A stretch of 64,000 nt of DNA from Allobosea lathyri (GCF_900108245.1 NZ_FNUY01000004.1:248001-312000), one strand, 5' to 3'; counted from the first letter of the stretch, positions 16,970 to 27,585 are shown. Notes: generated by a model from the letters alone, not told the origin. Made by a program: numbers and translations.

Positions 16970-18112
16970 ATGATGAAGCACAAGGTTATCGCAGCCGGGT
17001 TCGCGGCCTGCGTCGCACTCGCGGCGCCGCAAATCGCCGGCGCTCAGGAGGCCTACAAGATCGGCGTCTCGGCCGGCCTCACCGGCTATGCCGCAACGGT
17101 GGACCGCGCCTGGCGCGACGGCGTCGAACTGGCTGCTGCCGCCGTCAACGCCAAGGGCGGCGTCATGGGCCGCAAGATCCAGGTCGTCGTCGAGGACAAC
17201 CGCTCCGAGCCGCAGGAAGCGGTCACGGTCTATCGGAAGATGCTGAGCTCGGACAAGGTCGAGGCCTTTGTCAGCGGCTGCGTCTCGGCCGGGAATTTTG
17301 CCGCCGCCGGCCTGCTTCAGCGCGCCAAGGTGCCGATGATGCTGTGCTCGATCCTGCCAACGCAGCCCGAGCATCTGCAATGGGCCTTCACCACGCTGCC
17401 TCCCGCCGGTTTCGAGGTCGACAAGCGCCTCGAATATCTCAAGGAGAAGACGCAGATCCGCAAGATCGCGGTGCTGCATGACCCGACCCCCTACGCCAAT
17501 CTCCAGAAGGGCGTAGCCGAGCGCAATGCCGCCAAATACGGGCTCGAAGTCGTCTCCATCGAGCAATACAAGCAGGATGATGCCGATCTCAGCGTCCAGA
17601 TCAGCAAGGCGCGCTCGGCTGGAGCAGGCGCCATCCTGAAGATCGGGCTCGGTGGCACCACGCTCACCGCCGCCAAGAACATCAAGCAGCTCGGCGCCGA
17701 CATGCTGCTGCTGACGAGCCTCGAGGATCTGGCCGTGTTCGGCCCGGTCGCCGAAGTCCTCGGCGACAAGTTCTTCTTCGTCGCCTCGCCCTCGCAGGTC
17801 TATGAGGCGCTGCCGGAAGGCGCGCTCAAGGCCGGCATCAAGGCCTTCCTCGATCCCTGGCGCGAGAAATTTCGGGATCGCGACCCGAACTGGGCCTCGC
17901 GCGGCTGGGATGGCGTGATGCTGACCGTCGCCGCGATCGAACAGGCCAAATCCTTCGACGGTGAGAAGCTGCGCGCTGCCTATGAGGAGTTGAAGGGGTT
18001 CCAGGGCACAACCGGCGTCTACAACTTCAGGCCGGACCTGCATCAGGGCATCACCGACAATCCTTTCGTGCTGGCGACGATCCAGGACGGCAAGGTCAAG
18101 GTGGTTCAATGA
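16970..18112 (+). CDS. livK: Branched-chain-amino-acid-type ABC transporter substrate-binding protein
   Basis: A 380-residue Leu/Ile/Val-binding-protein-like periplasmic receptor. The signal peptide (about residues 1-25, ending IAGA before QEAYK) is followed by IGVSAGLTGYAATVDRAWRD, AAVNAKGGVMGRKIQVVVED and RSEPQEAVTVYRKML, the usual type I binding-protein elements. ATG 16970 is preceded by GGGAGG at 16960-16965; ATG 16973 is the alternative. The stop overlaps livF by four bases (ATGA). Members with hydantoinase neighbours often bind amides, ureides or amino-acid derivatives rather than leucine, so the symbol denotes family only. Confidence 0.9.
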   Translation: MMKHKVIAAGFAACVALAAPQIAGAQEAYKIGVSAGLTGYAATVDRAWRDGVELAAAAVNAKGGVMGRKIQVVVEDNRSEPQEAVTVYRKMLSSDKVEAFVSGCVSAGNFAAAGLLQRAKVPMMLCSILPTQPEHLQWAFTTLPPAGFEVDKRLEYLKEKTQIRKIAVLHDPTPYANLQKGVAERNAAKYGLEVVSIEQYKQDDADLSVQISKARSAGAGAILKIGLGGTTLTAAKNIKQLGADMLLLTSLEDLAVFGPVAEVLGDKFFFVASPSQVYEALPEGALKAGIKAFLDPWREKFRDRDPNWASRGWDGVMLTVAAIEQAKSFDGEKLRAAYEELKGFQGTTGVYNFRPDLHQGITDNPFVLATIQDGKVKVVQ

Positions 18113-18855
18113 GCCCATCGGTCGCGGCCGCACCCACCACGGCCGCATCCTCGCCGATCCTGAGCACGACGGGCCTGTCGGCCAGCTATGGCCATGCCCG
18201 GGCGCTGCACGAGGTCGACATCAGGGTTGGCGAAGGCGAGCTCGTCGCAGTGCTTGGCCCCAACGGCGCCGGCAAATCGACCTTGCTGCGCGCGTTGCTC
18301 GGCCTCGTCGCCAATAGCGGCGAGGTCCGTTTCCGGGGCGCATCGCTGCCACGCCAGAATGCGGTCGCGGTCGCCTCGCGCGGCATCGTGCTGGTGCCGG
18401 AGGGGCGGGGCATCTTCGGGCCGATGAGCGTCGCCGACAATCTCGAACTTGGTGCCTACCGGCTGCACGACAAGGCCGAGTTCGCCCGGCGGCGCGAGAG
18501 GGTGCTCACCCTGTTCCCGCGTCTGAAGGAACGTCTGGGCCAGGTCGCGGGCTCGATGTCGGGCGGCGAACAGCAGATGCTCGCCATCGGCCGCGCTTTG
18601 ATGGCCGGCCCGCAGATCCTGCTGCTGGACGAGCCCTCTCTCGGCCTCGCGCCGCGCGTCACCGGAGAAATCCTGGAGACGCTCGGCCTCTTGAACCGCG
18701 AAGGACTGGCGATCGTGCTGGTCGAGCAGAAGGCGCCGCTGGCGCTCAAGCTCGCCAACCGCGTCTACCTGCTTTCGCTCGGGCGCATCGCCGCCGAACT
18801 CGATCCGCGTGACATCACCTCCCATGACGATCTCGCCCAGCATTACTTCGCCTGA
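18109..18855 (+). CDS. livF: ABC transporter ATP-binding protein, LivF type
   Basis: A 248-residue ATPase. Walker A is GPNGAGKST (about residue 50), the signature is SMSGGEQQM, and Walker B is ILLLDEPSLGL followed by a switch region. LVPEGRGIFGPMSVADNLEL is diagnostic of LivF rather than LivG. It overlaps the binding-protein gene by four bases and livM by about 30, so the whole importer is translationally coupled. It powers uptake on the cytoplasmic face with LivG. Confidence 0.93.
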   Translation: MSPSVAAAPTTAASSPILSTTGLSASYGHARALHEVDIRVGEGELVAVLGPNGAGKSTLLRALLGLVANSGEVRFRGASLPRQNAVAVASRGIVLVPEGRGIFGPMSVADNLELGAYRLHDKAEFARRRERVLTLFPRLKERLGQVAGSMSGGEQQMLAIGRALMAGPQILLLDEPSLGLAPRVTGEILETLGLLNREGLAIVLVEQKAPLALKLANRVYLLSLGRIAAELDPRDITSHDDLAQHYFA

Positions 18856-19785
18856 ACGACGGCCGCTGCGGCTCGTCGGCCTGTTGCCCTGGCTCTTTGC
18901 CGGCGTCGTGATCGGCTATGCCATGCTCGTCGGCGGCTATGCGGCGACCGTCGTCTCCTTCGCGCTGATCTACGCCGTCTTCGTCACAGGCCTGAACCTG
19001 TTCATGGGCTTCGCCGCCCAGGTCTCCTTCGGCCAGAACGCCTTCGCCGCAATCGGCGGCTACGTTTCGGCCGTGCTGACCGCGACCTATGGCTGGGGTC
19101 CGCTACCGGCGATGGTGCTGGGCATGAGCGCGGCCGTCGCTGCCGCCGCCGTGATCGGCTTTCCCGCTTTGCGGCTGAAGGGGCATTACCTGGCCATGGG
19201 CACGCTTGCCATCGGCCTGATCGCCTATGAGATCACGGTGGAATGGCAGTCGGTGACGCAGGGCTATATGGGGATTTCCGGCATTCCACCCTTCGGCATT
19301 GCCGGCTACGAGATCACGTCCGATCGCGGCCAGCTCGTGATGCTGTCGCTCATCGTCGCGGCCTGCGCCTTCGCTGCGGCGCGCATCCGTCGCTCGCGCT
19401 TCGGCCGCGCGCTCTCGGCAGTCGCCGGCAGCGAGGAGGCGGCGCTGGCGCTCGGCATCGACGTCTCCCGTTACAAGCTGATGGCCTTCCTGCTTTCGGC
19501 CGGTTTCGCGGCGCTTGCAGGCTCGCTTTTCGTGCATGTCGTCGGCTTCGTCAGCCCGGAGGTGTTTGGCCTGCACATGGTCATCGTCACCTTCACCATG
19601 CTCTATGTCGGCGGCATCGGCACGGTGGCGGGCCCGTTGATCGGGGCTCTGATCGTCAGCCTGCTGCCCGAGACCTTCCGCGCCTTCAAGGACTATCAGG
19701 ACCTCGCCTATGGCGCGGCGCTGATCCTGCTGCTGATCTACGCGCCGCGCGGCCTTGCCAGCCTGTTCGCCCCGCGAGGCCGGTC

Positions 19786-19789
<4 letters not shown>
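18824..19789 (+). CDS. livM: ABC transporter permease, LivM type
   Basis: A 321-residue integral membrane protein with 8-10 segments. The LivM signature is visible: NLFMGFAAQVSFGQNAFAAI, FPALRLKGHYLAMGTLAIG and FGRALSAVAGSEEAALALGI. ATG 18824 gives a short polar N-terminus; GTG 18809 is also in frame. It overlaps the end of livF and its stop overlaps the livG start. It forms the translocation pore with LivH. Confidence 0.92.
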
Positions 19790-20584
<795 letters not shown>

Positions 20585-20592
<8 letters not shown>

Positions 20593-21463
20593 CTGGTCCT
20601 ATATTCCGCAGGTTCTGGTCAGCGGGCTCGGCATCGGCTGCGTCTACGGCCTCATCGGCATCGGCTTCTGCGTGATCTACAACGCCAGCGGCATCGTGAA
20701 TTTCGCTCAGGGCGCATTCGTGATGCTCGGCGGCATGATCACCCACGTGCTGCTCGCTCGACATGGCGTGCCCTTGCCTCTGGCGGCGCTGATCGCGATC
20801 GCCGCCGTGGCGCTGCTCGGCGTCGCGATCGAGCGGATTGTCGTCAGGCCGCTCTGGAACCGCAAGGCGACGATGTTCGTGATGATCCTGGCGACGCTCG
20901 CCGCCCAGATCGTCATCGAACGGCTGACGCTGATAGCGGTGGGCGACCAGCCCAAGACGCTGCCCGTCTTCACCGACCGGCCACCCCTGATGCTGGGCAA
21001 TGTCGCCGTCGGCTACCAGTTCCTCTGGATCGTCGGCGGCTCGCTCACCATTGTCGGCCTGCTCGCTGCCTTCTTCAGCCTGACGCGAACCGGCAAGGCG
21101 ATGCGCGCCTGCTCGATCAACCGCGAGGCCGCCGCGCTGCAGGGCATACCGGTTTCGCGCATGCTGGCGCTGGCCTTCGCGCTCAGCGCTGCACTGGGCG
21201 CCATCGCCGGCATCCTGATCACGCCGACGCAATACACCGCCTTCAATGTCGGCGTGCCCTTCGCCATCAGCGGCTTCATCGCGGCCATCGTCGGCGGCTT
21301 CGGCCGGCCCTTCGGAGCTTTTCTCGGCGGGCTGCTGCTCGGCCTCCTGCAGGCGCTGGCCATCGTCGTCTTCGGCGCTGGTCTGAAGAACGTGGCGGCG
21401 CTCTCGGTGCTGCTGCTGTTCCTCTTCATCCGCCCCTCCGGCATCCTCGGGGCGGCGAAATGA
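20585..21463 (+). CDS. livH: ABC transporter permease, LivH type
   Basis: A 292-residue membrane protein with the LivH signature GLGIGCVYGLIGIGFCVIYN and IVNFAQGAFVMLGG near the N-terminus. Inner segments include RACSINREAAALQGIPV and PFGAFLGGLLLGLLQALAIV. It starts within the end of livG and overlaps the cupin gene start by four bases. With LivM it completes the importer, which here has the order K-F-M-G-H. Confidence 0.93.
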
Positions 21464-21828
21464 GCGATCCCACATCCAGAACAGGACCCTTCGCCATGGA
21501 CATCCACAAGATCGACTGGAGCCAGATCCCGTGGACACCGGTGCGGCCGGGCGTCGATCGCAAGGCGTTCTCCGGCAGCGCGGCGACATTGGCGCTGCAC
21601 CGCCTGATCCCGGGCCATGAGCCCAGGCCGCACAGCCACCCCCACGAACAGATCGCCTATATCGTCAGCGGCACCATCCGCTTCTTCGTCGGCGGGGAGG
21701 AGCATCTGATCGGCCCCGGCGGGCTGATCGTGATCCCCTCCAATGTCGAGCATTGGGGCGAGGTTGTCGGCGACGAGCCGGTGATCAATCTTGATGTCTT
21801 CACGCCGCGCCGGCCCGAATACGCCTGA
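21460..21828 (+). CDS. Cupin domain protein
   Basis: A 122-residue single-domain cupin. Motif 1 PRPHSHPHEQIAYIVSGTIRFFVGG carries the metal-binding HxH and E residues, and motif 2 is PSNVEHWGEVVGDEPVINLD. ATG 21460 overlaps the livH stop; ATG 21496 is a possible alternative start. Small cupins in catabolic operons act as isomerases, decarboxylases or ligand-binding proteins. Being the last gene of the hyu-liv operon it probably acts on the imported compound or a breakdown product, but I cannot say how. Confidence 0.88.
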   Translation: MSDPTSRTGPFAMDIHKIDWSQIPWTPVRPGVDRKAFSGSAATLALHRLIPGHEPRPHSHPHEQIAYIVSGTIRFFVGGEEHLIGPGGLIVIPSNVEHWGEVVGDEPVINLDVFTPRRPEYA

Positions 21829-21958
21829 GGCCGGCCGCAGATTCGCGCCCTGCCCGTATCCCCTGCGCTGGCATCATGCGAGCCTCGCCGCCTGCCCCGT
21901 TGCCGGCGCCTGTCCGGGCCGCTACGCCTGAGGGAAGGCCCCGGCGTGGAGCGAGCAG

Positions 21959-22978
21959 ATGATCAGCGAAAACCGATACGATCACATGAAGTATAACCGC
22001 TGCGGACGTAGCGGGCTCATGCTGCCCGCGCTGTCGCTCGGCCTCTGGCACAATTTCGGCGAGACGACCGCGCCCGATACCGGACGCAGGATTTGCCGCA
22101 CCGCCTTCGATCTTGGCATCACTCATTTCGACCTGGCCAATAACTACGGCCCGCCGCCCGGCTCCGCCGAAACGGCCTTCGGCAAGATCCTCCAAGAGGA
22201 CTTCGCCGCCCACCGCCACGAACTCGTGATCTCGACGAAAGCCGGGTACCGGATGTGGCCCGGCCCTTACGGCGAATGGGGCAGCCGCAAATATCTGCTC
22301 TCCAGCCTGGACCAGAGCCTGAAGCGGCTGAAGCTCGACTATGTCGATATTTTTTATTCGCATCGCTTCGACCCCAACACGCCCCTCGAAGAGACGATGG
22401 GCGCGCTCGATGCCGCCGTGCGTCAGGGCAAGGCGCTCTATGTCGGCCTCTCCTCCTATAATTCGCAGCGGACGCGCGAGGCGGCGGCTATCCTGCAGCG
22501 CCTGGGCACGCCCTGCCTCATCCATCAGCCCAGCTACTCGATGCTCAATCGCTGGATCGAGGAAGACGGCCTGCTCGATACGCTCGACGGCGAGGGCATC
22601 GGCTCTATCGTCTTCTCCCCGCTCGCCCAGGGCATGCTGACCTCGAAATATCTCAAGGGCGTGCCGGAGGGCAGCCGGGCGACGACGGCTCCATCGTTCA
22701 GACAGGGCTTCCTCAGCGAGGATAATCTCCGGCGCATAGCCGCGCTCAACGACATCGCGGCAGGGCGCGGCCAGAGCCTTGCCCAGATGGCGATCGCCTG
22801 GGCCCTGCGCGGCGGACGCGTCACCTCCGCGCTGATCGGAGCAAGCCGGCCCGAACAGGTCACCGAATGCGTCGCAGCGCTCGAAAAACCGTCGTTCAGC
22901 ACCGAGGAACTCGCGCTCATCGACCAATATGCCGGAGAAGCCGGCGTGAACATCTGGGCCGCCTCGGCCGAACGCTGA
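21959..22978 (+). CDS. yghZ: Aldo/keto reductase, L-glyceraldehyde 3-phosphate reductase (YghZ) type
   Basis: A 339-residue aldo/keto reductase close to E. coli YghZ over its full length: MKYNRCGRSGLMLPALSLGL, FDLANNYGPPPGSAE, ISTKAGYRMWPGPYG, VDIFYSHR and TSALIGASRPEQV. The catalytic tetrad appears as D of FDLAN, Y of NNYGPP, K of STKAGY and H of YSHR. It reduces small aldehydes (L-glyceraldehyde 3-phosphate, methylglyoxal) with NADPH in the cytosol. It stands alone, 130 bases after the cupin gene. The start aligns with YghZ, which has a similar NERY-like lead. Confidence 0.93.
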   Translation: MISENRYDHMKYNRCGRSGLMLPALSLGLWHNFGETTAPDTGRRICRTAFDLGITHFDLANNYGPPPGSAETAFGKILQEDFAAHRHELVISTKAGYRMWPGPYGEWGSRKYLLSSLDQSLKRLKLDYVDIFYSHRFDPNTPLEETMGALDAAVRQGKALYVGLSSYNSQRTREAAAILQRLGTPCLIHQPSYSMLNRWIEEDGLLDTLDGEGIGSIVFSPLAQGMLTSKYLKGVPEGSRATTAPSFRQGFLSEDNLRRIAALNDIAAGRGQSLAQMAIAWALRGGRVTSALIGASRPEQVTECVAALEKPSFSTEELALIDQYAGEAGVNIWAASAER

Positions 22979-23171
22979 GACGACGCGCGAAAAGACCCGG
23001 AGCCGAACGTCAGGCGCGCCTCCGAAGGCTTTGCGGCGCATGCCGTTTTGAGCGCCGCGCCAGCTGCGCCCGCTCTACGACGCCGGAGAGTTTTCCGCGC
23101 GACGCAACGACCGACTAGCGCCCGCCCCTCTCGCCATGCTTGATTTGGCTTCGTCGAATCCGGAGAAAAGC

Positions 23172-23465
23172 ATGCGCTTACTTGTCGCTTTGATTGCCCT
23201 GCCTCTCGCCGCCTGCGGCTCCTCGCCTGAAAGCAGAGGTGGCGGCCAGAACCTGACGCTCGGCACGGAGCAGTGCTCCAAGCACAAATGGGGCACGCCC
23301 GAAATGGCGCAATGCCTGGACACTGCGAGCGCGGCTCGAACCGCGCAGCGACAAGCCGCCATCCCTGAAATGGCAGCCGCCGGATCGCAGCCCGAGCAAG
23401 TCCCTGCCGCAGCGCCCGCTCGGTCATGGCCCTGGAACTGGTTCACATCAGGCGCTGCCCAATAG
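23172..23465 (+). CDS. Small predicted lipoprotein, 97 aa
   Basis: ATG 23172 is preceded by GGAG at 23162-23165. The product starts MRLLVALIALPLAACGSS, a lipoprotein signal with lipobox LAAC and Cys16. The mature part has two further cysteines (EQCSKHKWGTPEMAQCLD) and a Pro/Ala-rich, Trp-containing tail. It is probably anchored in the outer membrane. I recognise no family. It converges with the idnD-like gene. The 190 bases between it and yghZ show no other feature. Confidence 0.75.
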   Translation: MRLLVALIALPLAACGSSPESRGGGQNLTLGTEQCSKHKWGTPEMAQCLDTASAARTAQRQAAIPEMAAAGSQPEQVPAAAPARSWPWNWFTSGAAQ

Positions 23466-23529
23466 CCGCCGCGGCGGAGCAGGCCAGCGCGGGCTCGCCG
23501 GGCGCCGCTTTGAGTCCGGGAGCCTTTCG

Positions 23530-24561
23530 TCAGAATGCCAGCTGCACCTTCATTGCGCGCGAGCGGTCGCCGGCAAGCTCGAAGGCTTCGACCGCGCGGT
23601 CGAACGGCAAGGTGGCACTGACCAGTGGCTTGAGATCGACGAGCCCAGCGCTCATCAGATCGACCGCCAGCTGGAACTCCGCATCGAAGCGGAAGGTGCC
23701 ATGGAGCCGGAGCTCCTTCGCGACGATCAGGTTCATCGGCAGGCTCATATCGCCGCCCAACCCGACCTGCACGATGACGCCGCCGGGCCGCATCGCGTCA
23801 AGCGCGCCGGCGAGCGCGCGGCCGTTCCCCGAAGCCTCGAACAGAACATCGAAGCTGCCCTTGTCGACGCCATAGCCGGCAAGCGCATCGGGATCGCTCG
23901 CTACATTGATGGTGCTGGTGGCTCCGAGCTCGCGGGCCAAGGCGAGCGGCGCCGTCGCGACATCGGTCACGACGATCTCTTTGGCGCCGCCGAGCCGCGC
24001 GACGACGACACACAGCGCGCCGATCGGCCCGCAGCCGGTCACCAGCACACGCTTGCCGATGAGCGAGCCGGCCTGTTTGGCCGCATGCAGGCAGACGGCG
24101 AAGGGTTCGGCCATCGCAGCCTCGCCCATGCTGACGCTGTCACCGACCGGAACGGCCTGATAGGCGTTGACCGTCAGGCTCTGGCGGAAGCCGCCCTGTG
24201 CGTGCGGAAAGCGCATCGCGCTGCCGATGAACTGCATGTTCAGGCACTGGTGCCGCATGCCTTCATGGCAATAGCGGCAGGCATTGCAGGGCTGGCTCGG
24301 ATTGACCGCCACGCGCATGCCCGGCGCGAGATGCGAGACACCTTCGCCGATCTCCTCGACGACTCCAGCGATCTCGTGACCCAGCGCCATCGGCTGCTTG
24401 ATCCGGACGGTTCCAAAACCGCCTTGGTGATAATAATGCAGGTCCGAGCCGCAGATGCCGCCCGCGGCGATGCGGATCCGGACCTGGTAACGCTGCGGAG
24501 CGACCACTGCGATGTCCTCGATCCGGAGGTCGTGAGGCGCGTGGAGGATGACACCTTTCAT
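23530..24561 (-). CDS. idnD: Zinc-dependent alcohol dehydrogenase, L-idonate 5-dehydrogenase type
   Basis: A 343-residue MDR dehydrogenase. Catalytic zinc ligands are C37 (GGICGSDLHYY) and H62/E63 (LGHEIAGVVEEIG). Structural zinc cysteines are C92, C95, C98 and C106. The nucleotide-binding turn is VTGCGPIGALCVVVARLGG. The pattern YYHQGGFGTVRIKQPM is characteristic of L-idonate 5-dehydrogenases. It oxidises a polyol or aldonic acid secondary alcohol with NAD(P). It is the last gene of the importer operon, 18 bases after the ATPase gene. Sorbitol/xylitol-type substrates remain possible. Confidence 0.88.
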   Translation of the reverse strand: MKGVILHAPHDLRIEDIAVVAPQRYQVRIRIAAGGICGSDLHYYHQGGFGTVRIKQPMALGHEIAGVVEEIGEGVSHLAPGMRVAVNPSQPCNACRYCHEGMRHQCLNMQFIGSAMRFPHAQGGFRQSLTVNAYQAVPVGDSVSMGEAAMAEPFAVCLHAAKQAGSLIGKRVLVTGCGPIGALCVVVARLGGAKEIVVTDVATAPLALARELGATSTINVASDPDALAGYGVDKGSFDVLFEASGNGRALAGALDAMRPGGVIVQVGLGGDMSLPMNLIVAKELRLHGTFRFDAEFQLAVDLMSAGLVDLKPLVSATLPFDRAVEAFELAGDRSRAMKVQLAF

Positions 24562-24579
24562 CGGGAACGATCCTTGTCG

Positions 24580-25782
24580 TCAGGCTGCCAGAGCGAGGCC
24601 GGCACGAAGCCGCTCGCCCGTGGCGCGGGAAAACAGAACGGCCTCCGACAGATCGGCGACGACGGAGACCTGATCGCCGGGCTCGAGATCACTATAGCCC
24701 TGGGTCGTGATCATGATCTCGCCCGGCACCGCGCCTTCCTCGTCATGGGCGGTCGAGGCATGGGAGAGCTTCACCGCGACGACGGATTCGGCTCCGACAT
24801 GCTCGACCAGGCTCACCTGCCCGGCGAGGCTGACTTGCCCGGCGAGTTGGCCGGGCGCTCCGGCGGCTCCCAACGTTAGGGCGTTCGGCCTGATCCCGAG
24901 CAGGATCGGTTCGCCAGCGGCATGCGCCGCCGCCGCAAGACCATGCGGCATCGGCAGGCTGGCCTCGCCGAGCTTGATCATGCCCCCCTCGACGCGACCC
25001 TCGATCAGGTTCATCGGCGGCGTGCCGATGAAGCGCGCGACATAGGTGTTGGCGGGTGAGGTGTAGATTTCGCGCGGCGTGCCGAATTGCTGAACCACGC
25101 CGTCGCGCATCAGGGCGATGCGCGTGCCCATCGTCATCGCCTCGACTTGATCATGCGTCACATAGACGAAGGTGCCGCCGACGCGCTGATGCAGGCGGGT
25201 GATCTCGGCGCGCATCGCGGTTCGCAGTTTGGCGTCGAGGTTGGACAAGGGCTCGTCCATCAGGAAGACCTCGGGCTGGCGCACCATGGCGCGGCCCAGC
25301 GCGACGCGCTGACGCTGCCCGCCCGACAGGGTGCGCGGGTAGCGGTCGAGCATCTCCGTCAGCGACAGCGTCCTGGCGGTTTTCTCGACGAGATCGGCGA
25401 CCTCGGGCGAGCGCTCGATCCGGCGCTTGGCCCAGCCGCCGATCAACGGAATATGGAACCACCATTTGAACTGCCGCATGATCAGCGGGAAGGCGATGTT
25501 CCGCCGCACGCTCATATGCGGATAGAGCGCATAGGACTGGAAGACGAAGGCCATGTCGCGCGCACTCGGCGGCAACTGATCGACGCGCCGGTCGTTGAGA
25601 TGGATTTCGCCGCTCGATACCGTCTCGAGCCCGGCGAGCATCCGCAGCAAAGTCGACTTGCCGCAGCCGGAGGGGCCGAGCAGGACCAGGAATTCGCCAT
25701 CGTTGACGTCGAGATCGACGTCGGAAATCGCAACCTTCGTGCCGAAATGCTTGGCGACATGTTGGAGCTTGATCGAAGCCAT
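24580..25782 (-). CDS. ugpC: Sugar ABC transporter ATP-binding protein, UgpC/MalK type
   Basis: A 400-residue ATPase: Walker A GPSGCGKST (residues 36-44), signature TLSGGQRQRVALGRAM, Walker B VFLMDEPLSNLD, and a C-terminal OB/TOBE regulatory region. After IAFPLIMRQ (residue 104) there is an unusual hydrophobic/basic insertion of roughly 15-20 residues (FKWWFHIPLIGGWAKRR) before the ABC helical domain resumes. The TOBE region has a duplicated AGQVSL. It energises uptake with the two permeases upstream in the operon. Confidence 0.93.
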   Translation of the reverse strand: MASIKLQHVAKHFGTKVAISDVDLDVNDGEFLVLLGPSGCGKSTLLRMLAGLETVSSGEIHLNDRRVDQLPPSARDMAFVFQSYALYPHMSVRRNIAFPLIMRQFKWWFHIPLIGGWAKRRIERSPEVADLVEKTARTLSLTEMLDRYPRTLSGGQRQRVALGRAMVRQPEVFLMDEPLSNLDAKLRTAMRAEITRLHQRVGGTFVYVTHDQVEAMTMGTRIALMRDGVVQQFGTPREIYTSPANTYVARFIGTPPMNLIEGRVEGGMIKLGEASLPMPHGLAAAAHAAGEPILLGIRPNALTLGAAGAPGQLAGQVSLAGQVSLVEHVGAESVVAVKLSHASTAHDEEGAVPGEIMITTQGYSDLEPGDQVSVVADLSEAVLFSRATGERLRAGLALAA

Positions 25783-25797
25783 GTTGGTTTCGCTTTC

Positions 25798-26625
25798 TCA
25801 GCCCTTGACGCTGCCGGCGGTCATGCCGGCCACGACATAGCGCTGGACCATGAGGTAGAAGAGGACGGCCGGAAGCGTGTACATCACGCCGATGGCCATG
25901 ACGGTGTGGATCGGGGTCGAGAGTTCCCCGACGAAGCTGGCGAGGCCGACGGAAGCCGTTCGCAGTTCCTGGCTGGAGACCAGGGTCTGGGCGAAGACGT
26001 ATTCGTTCCAGCCATGGAAAAAGGCGATGACCGAGGCTGCGGCCAGCGTCGGCGCGACGACGGGCACCACGACCTGCAGCACGATGCCGAGCCGCGAGCA
26101 GCCATCGACGCGCGCGGCCTCCTCGATCTCCAGCGGCACGCCATCGATGGCGCCCTTGAGGATCCAGGTGATGACCGGCACGGTGAAGGCCGTGTTGGCG
26201 AGGATCAGCCCACCCAGCGTGTTGAGCAGGGCCAGATTGGTGAAGATCGCATAGAGCGGCACCACCAGCATGGCTTCCGGCAGCATCTGCGTCGCAAACA
26301 GCACGAAACCAAGGCCACCCTTGCCGCGAAATTTGAACCGCGACAGCGCATAGGCCGGGAGGATCGCCAGCAGGATGCTCAGGACCATCGTGCCGATCGC
26401 AACGATCGCGCTGTTCTTCAGCCAGACGAGCACGCCGGTATGCTTGAAGGTGTCGGCGTAATTGAAGCTCTGCGCCGGATCGGGGAGCATCTGCGGCGTA
26501 TCGGCGAAGAGGTTCGCCGAAGATGTCAGCGAGGTCACGACCATCCAGTAGATCGGAAAGGTCGCGAGGCTGAGCAGGATGAGGATCAGTGCGATCCTAA
26601 TTGCGTGGGATGAGGGATTGGTCAT
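25798..26625 (-). CDS. Sugar ABC transporter permease, MalG type
   Basis: A 275-residue permease with six membrane segments. The EAA loop reads EIEEAARVDGCSRLGIVLQV, and the C-terminal MVQRYVVAGMTAGSVKG is the classic MalG/UgpE ending. The start overlaps the stop of the MalF-type gene by one base (TGATG). It forms the channel with that partner. Confidence 0.93.
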   Translation of the reverse strand: MTNPSSHAIRIALILILLSLATFPIYWMVVTSLTSSANLFADTPQMLPDPAQSFNYADTFKHTGVLVWLKNSAIVAIGTMVLSILLAILPAYALSRFKFRGKGGLGFVLFATQMLPEAMLVVPLYAIFTNLALLNTLGGLILANTAFTVPVITWILKGAIDGVPLEIEEAARVDGCSRLGIVLQVVVPVVAPTLAAASVIAFFHGWNEYVFAQTLVSSQELRTASVGLASFVGELSTPIHTVMAIGVMYTLPAVLFYLMVQRYVVAGMTAGSVKG

Positions 26626-27584
26626 CAGCGTCGTCCCTCAGCTCGCTCGGCGCGCTGCGTCACCCAGAAATAGATCAGCGTGACACCAAGAGCGATCGTC
26701 AGCCCGACCATGCCGACGGCTGCGGCTTCGCCGAGTTCGCGGGAGACGAAGGCGCGGGTGTAGAGTTCGATGACGAGCGTCTTGGTCGCGCCGATCGGCC
26801 CGCCTTGCGTCATCACCCAGATCAGATCGAAGCGGCGCAGCGACCAGATGGTCACGAACAGTGCAAGCAGGGCGACCGTCGGCCGGATCGTCGGCCAGAC
26901 CGCGACCTTGAAGATGCTGAGCTTGTCGGCCCCGTCGATCTGCGCGGCTTCGCGAACCTCTTCGGACACGCCTTGCAGCGCGGCCAGCAGCACGACCGAG
27001 GAGAACGGGAAGATCTGCCAGATCGTGGTGATCAGGATCGCCGGAAGGGCAAGTCTGGGATTATCCAGCCAGCTCTCATAGCCGATCTCGAGATCGAGGA
27101 GCTTCATCCAGTGGTTGAGAATGCCGTATTGCGCGTTCAGCATCCAGGCGAAGATCGTTGCGACCGCCACCGGCGGAGCCGCCCAGGGAATGGTGACCAA
27201 TGCGCGCGCTATACCCCGCCCCCGGAAGGGCCGGTCGAGCAGCAGCGCGGCGCCCAGTCCCAGCGCAATCGCCGCGATGACGCACACCCCGGTGTAAAGC
27301 GCGGTGACGCCGATCACGCGCCAGAAATCCGGCCGCGCCGCGAGTTCGGCATAATTGCGCATGCCGACGAATGTCGAGATCTGCGGTGTCAGCAGCGAGG
27401 TCTGCGTGAAGCTCAGCATGAGCTCCCGCCACAACGGATAGCCCTGAAAGAGCAGGAGATAGAGCACCACGGGCGCGGCGAACAGATACGGCGTCCACGG
27501 GCTGCCATCGAGCCGCGCGGTCCTTCCGGACCGCGCGCTCGGGGATTGCGACAGCGGCGATTGCCTCAGGGCGGCATCCGTCAT
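26625..27584 (-). CDS. Sugar ABC transporter permease, MalF type
   Basis: A 319-residue permease with about six membrane segments and the EAA loop EEVREAAQIDGADKLSIFKV. The N-terminus contains YLFAAPVVLYLLLFQGYPLW. ATG 27584 is one base after the binding-protein stop, so the two are coupled. A longer frame begins at 27626 but would overlap the upstream gene by 41 bases. It works with the MalG-type subunit in uptake of a sugar, polyol or sugar acid. Confidence 0.92.
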   Translation of the reverse strand: MTDAALRQSPLSQSPSARSGRTARLDGSPWTPYLFAAPVVLYLLLFQGYPLWRELMLSFTQTSLLTPQISTFVGMRNYAELAARPDFWRVIGVTALYTGVCVIAAIALGLGAALLLDRPFRGRGIARALVTIPWAAPPVAVATIFAWMLNAQYGILNHWMKLLDLEIGYESWLDNPRLALPAILITTIWQIFPFSSVVLLAALQGVSEEVREAAQIDGADKLSIFKVAVWPTIRPTVALLALFVTIWSLRRFDLIWVMTQGGPIGATKTLVIELYTRAFVSRELGEAAAVGMVGLTIALGVTLIYFWVTQRAERAEGRR

Positions 27585-27585
27585 G

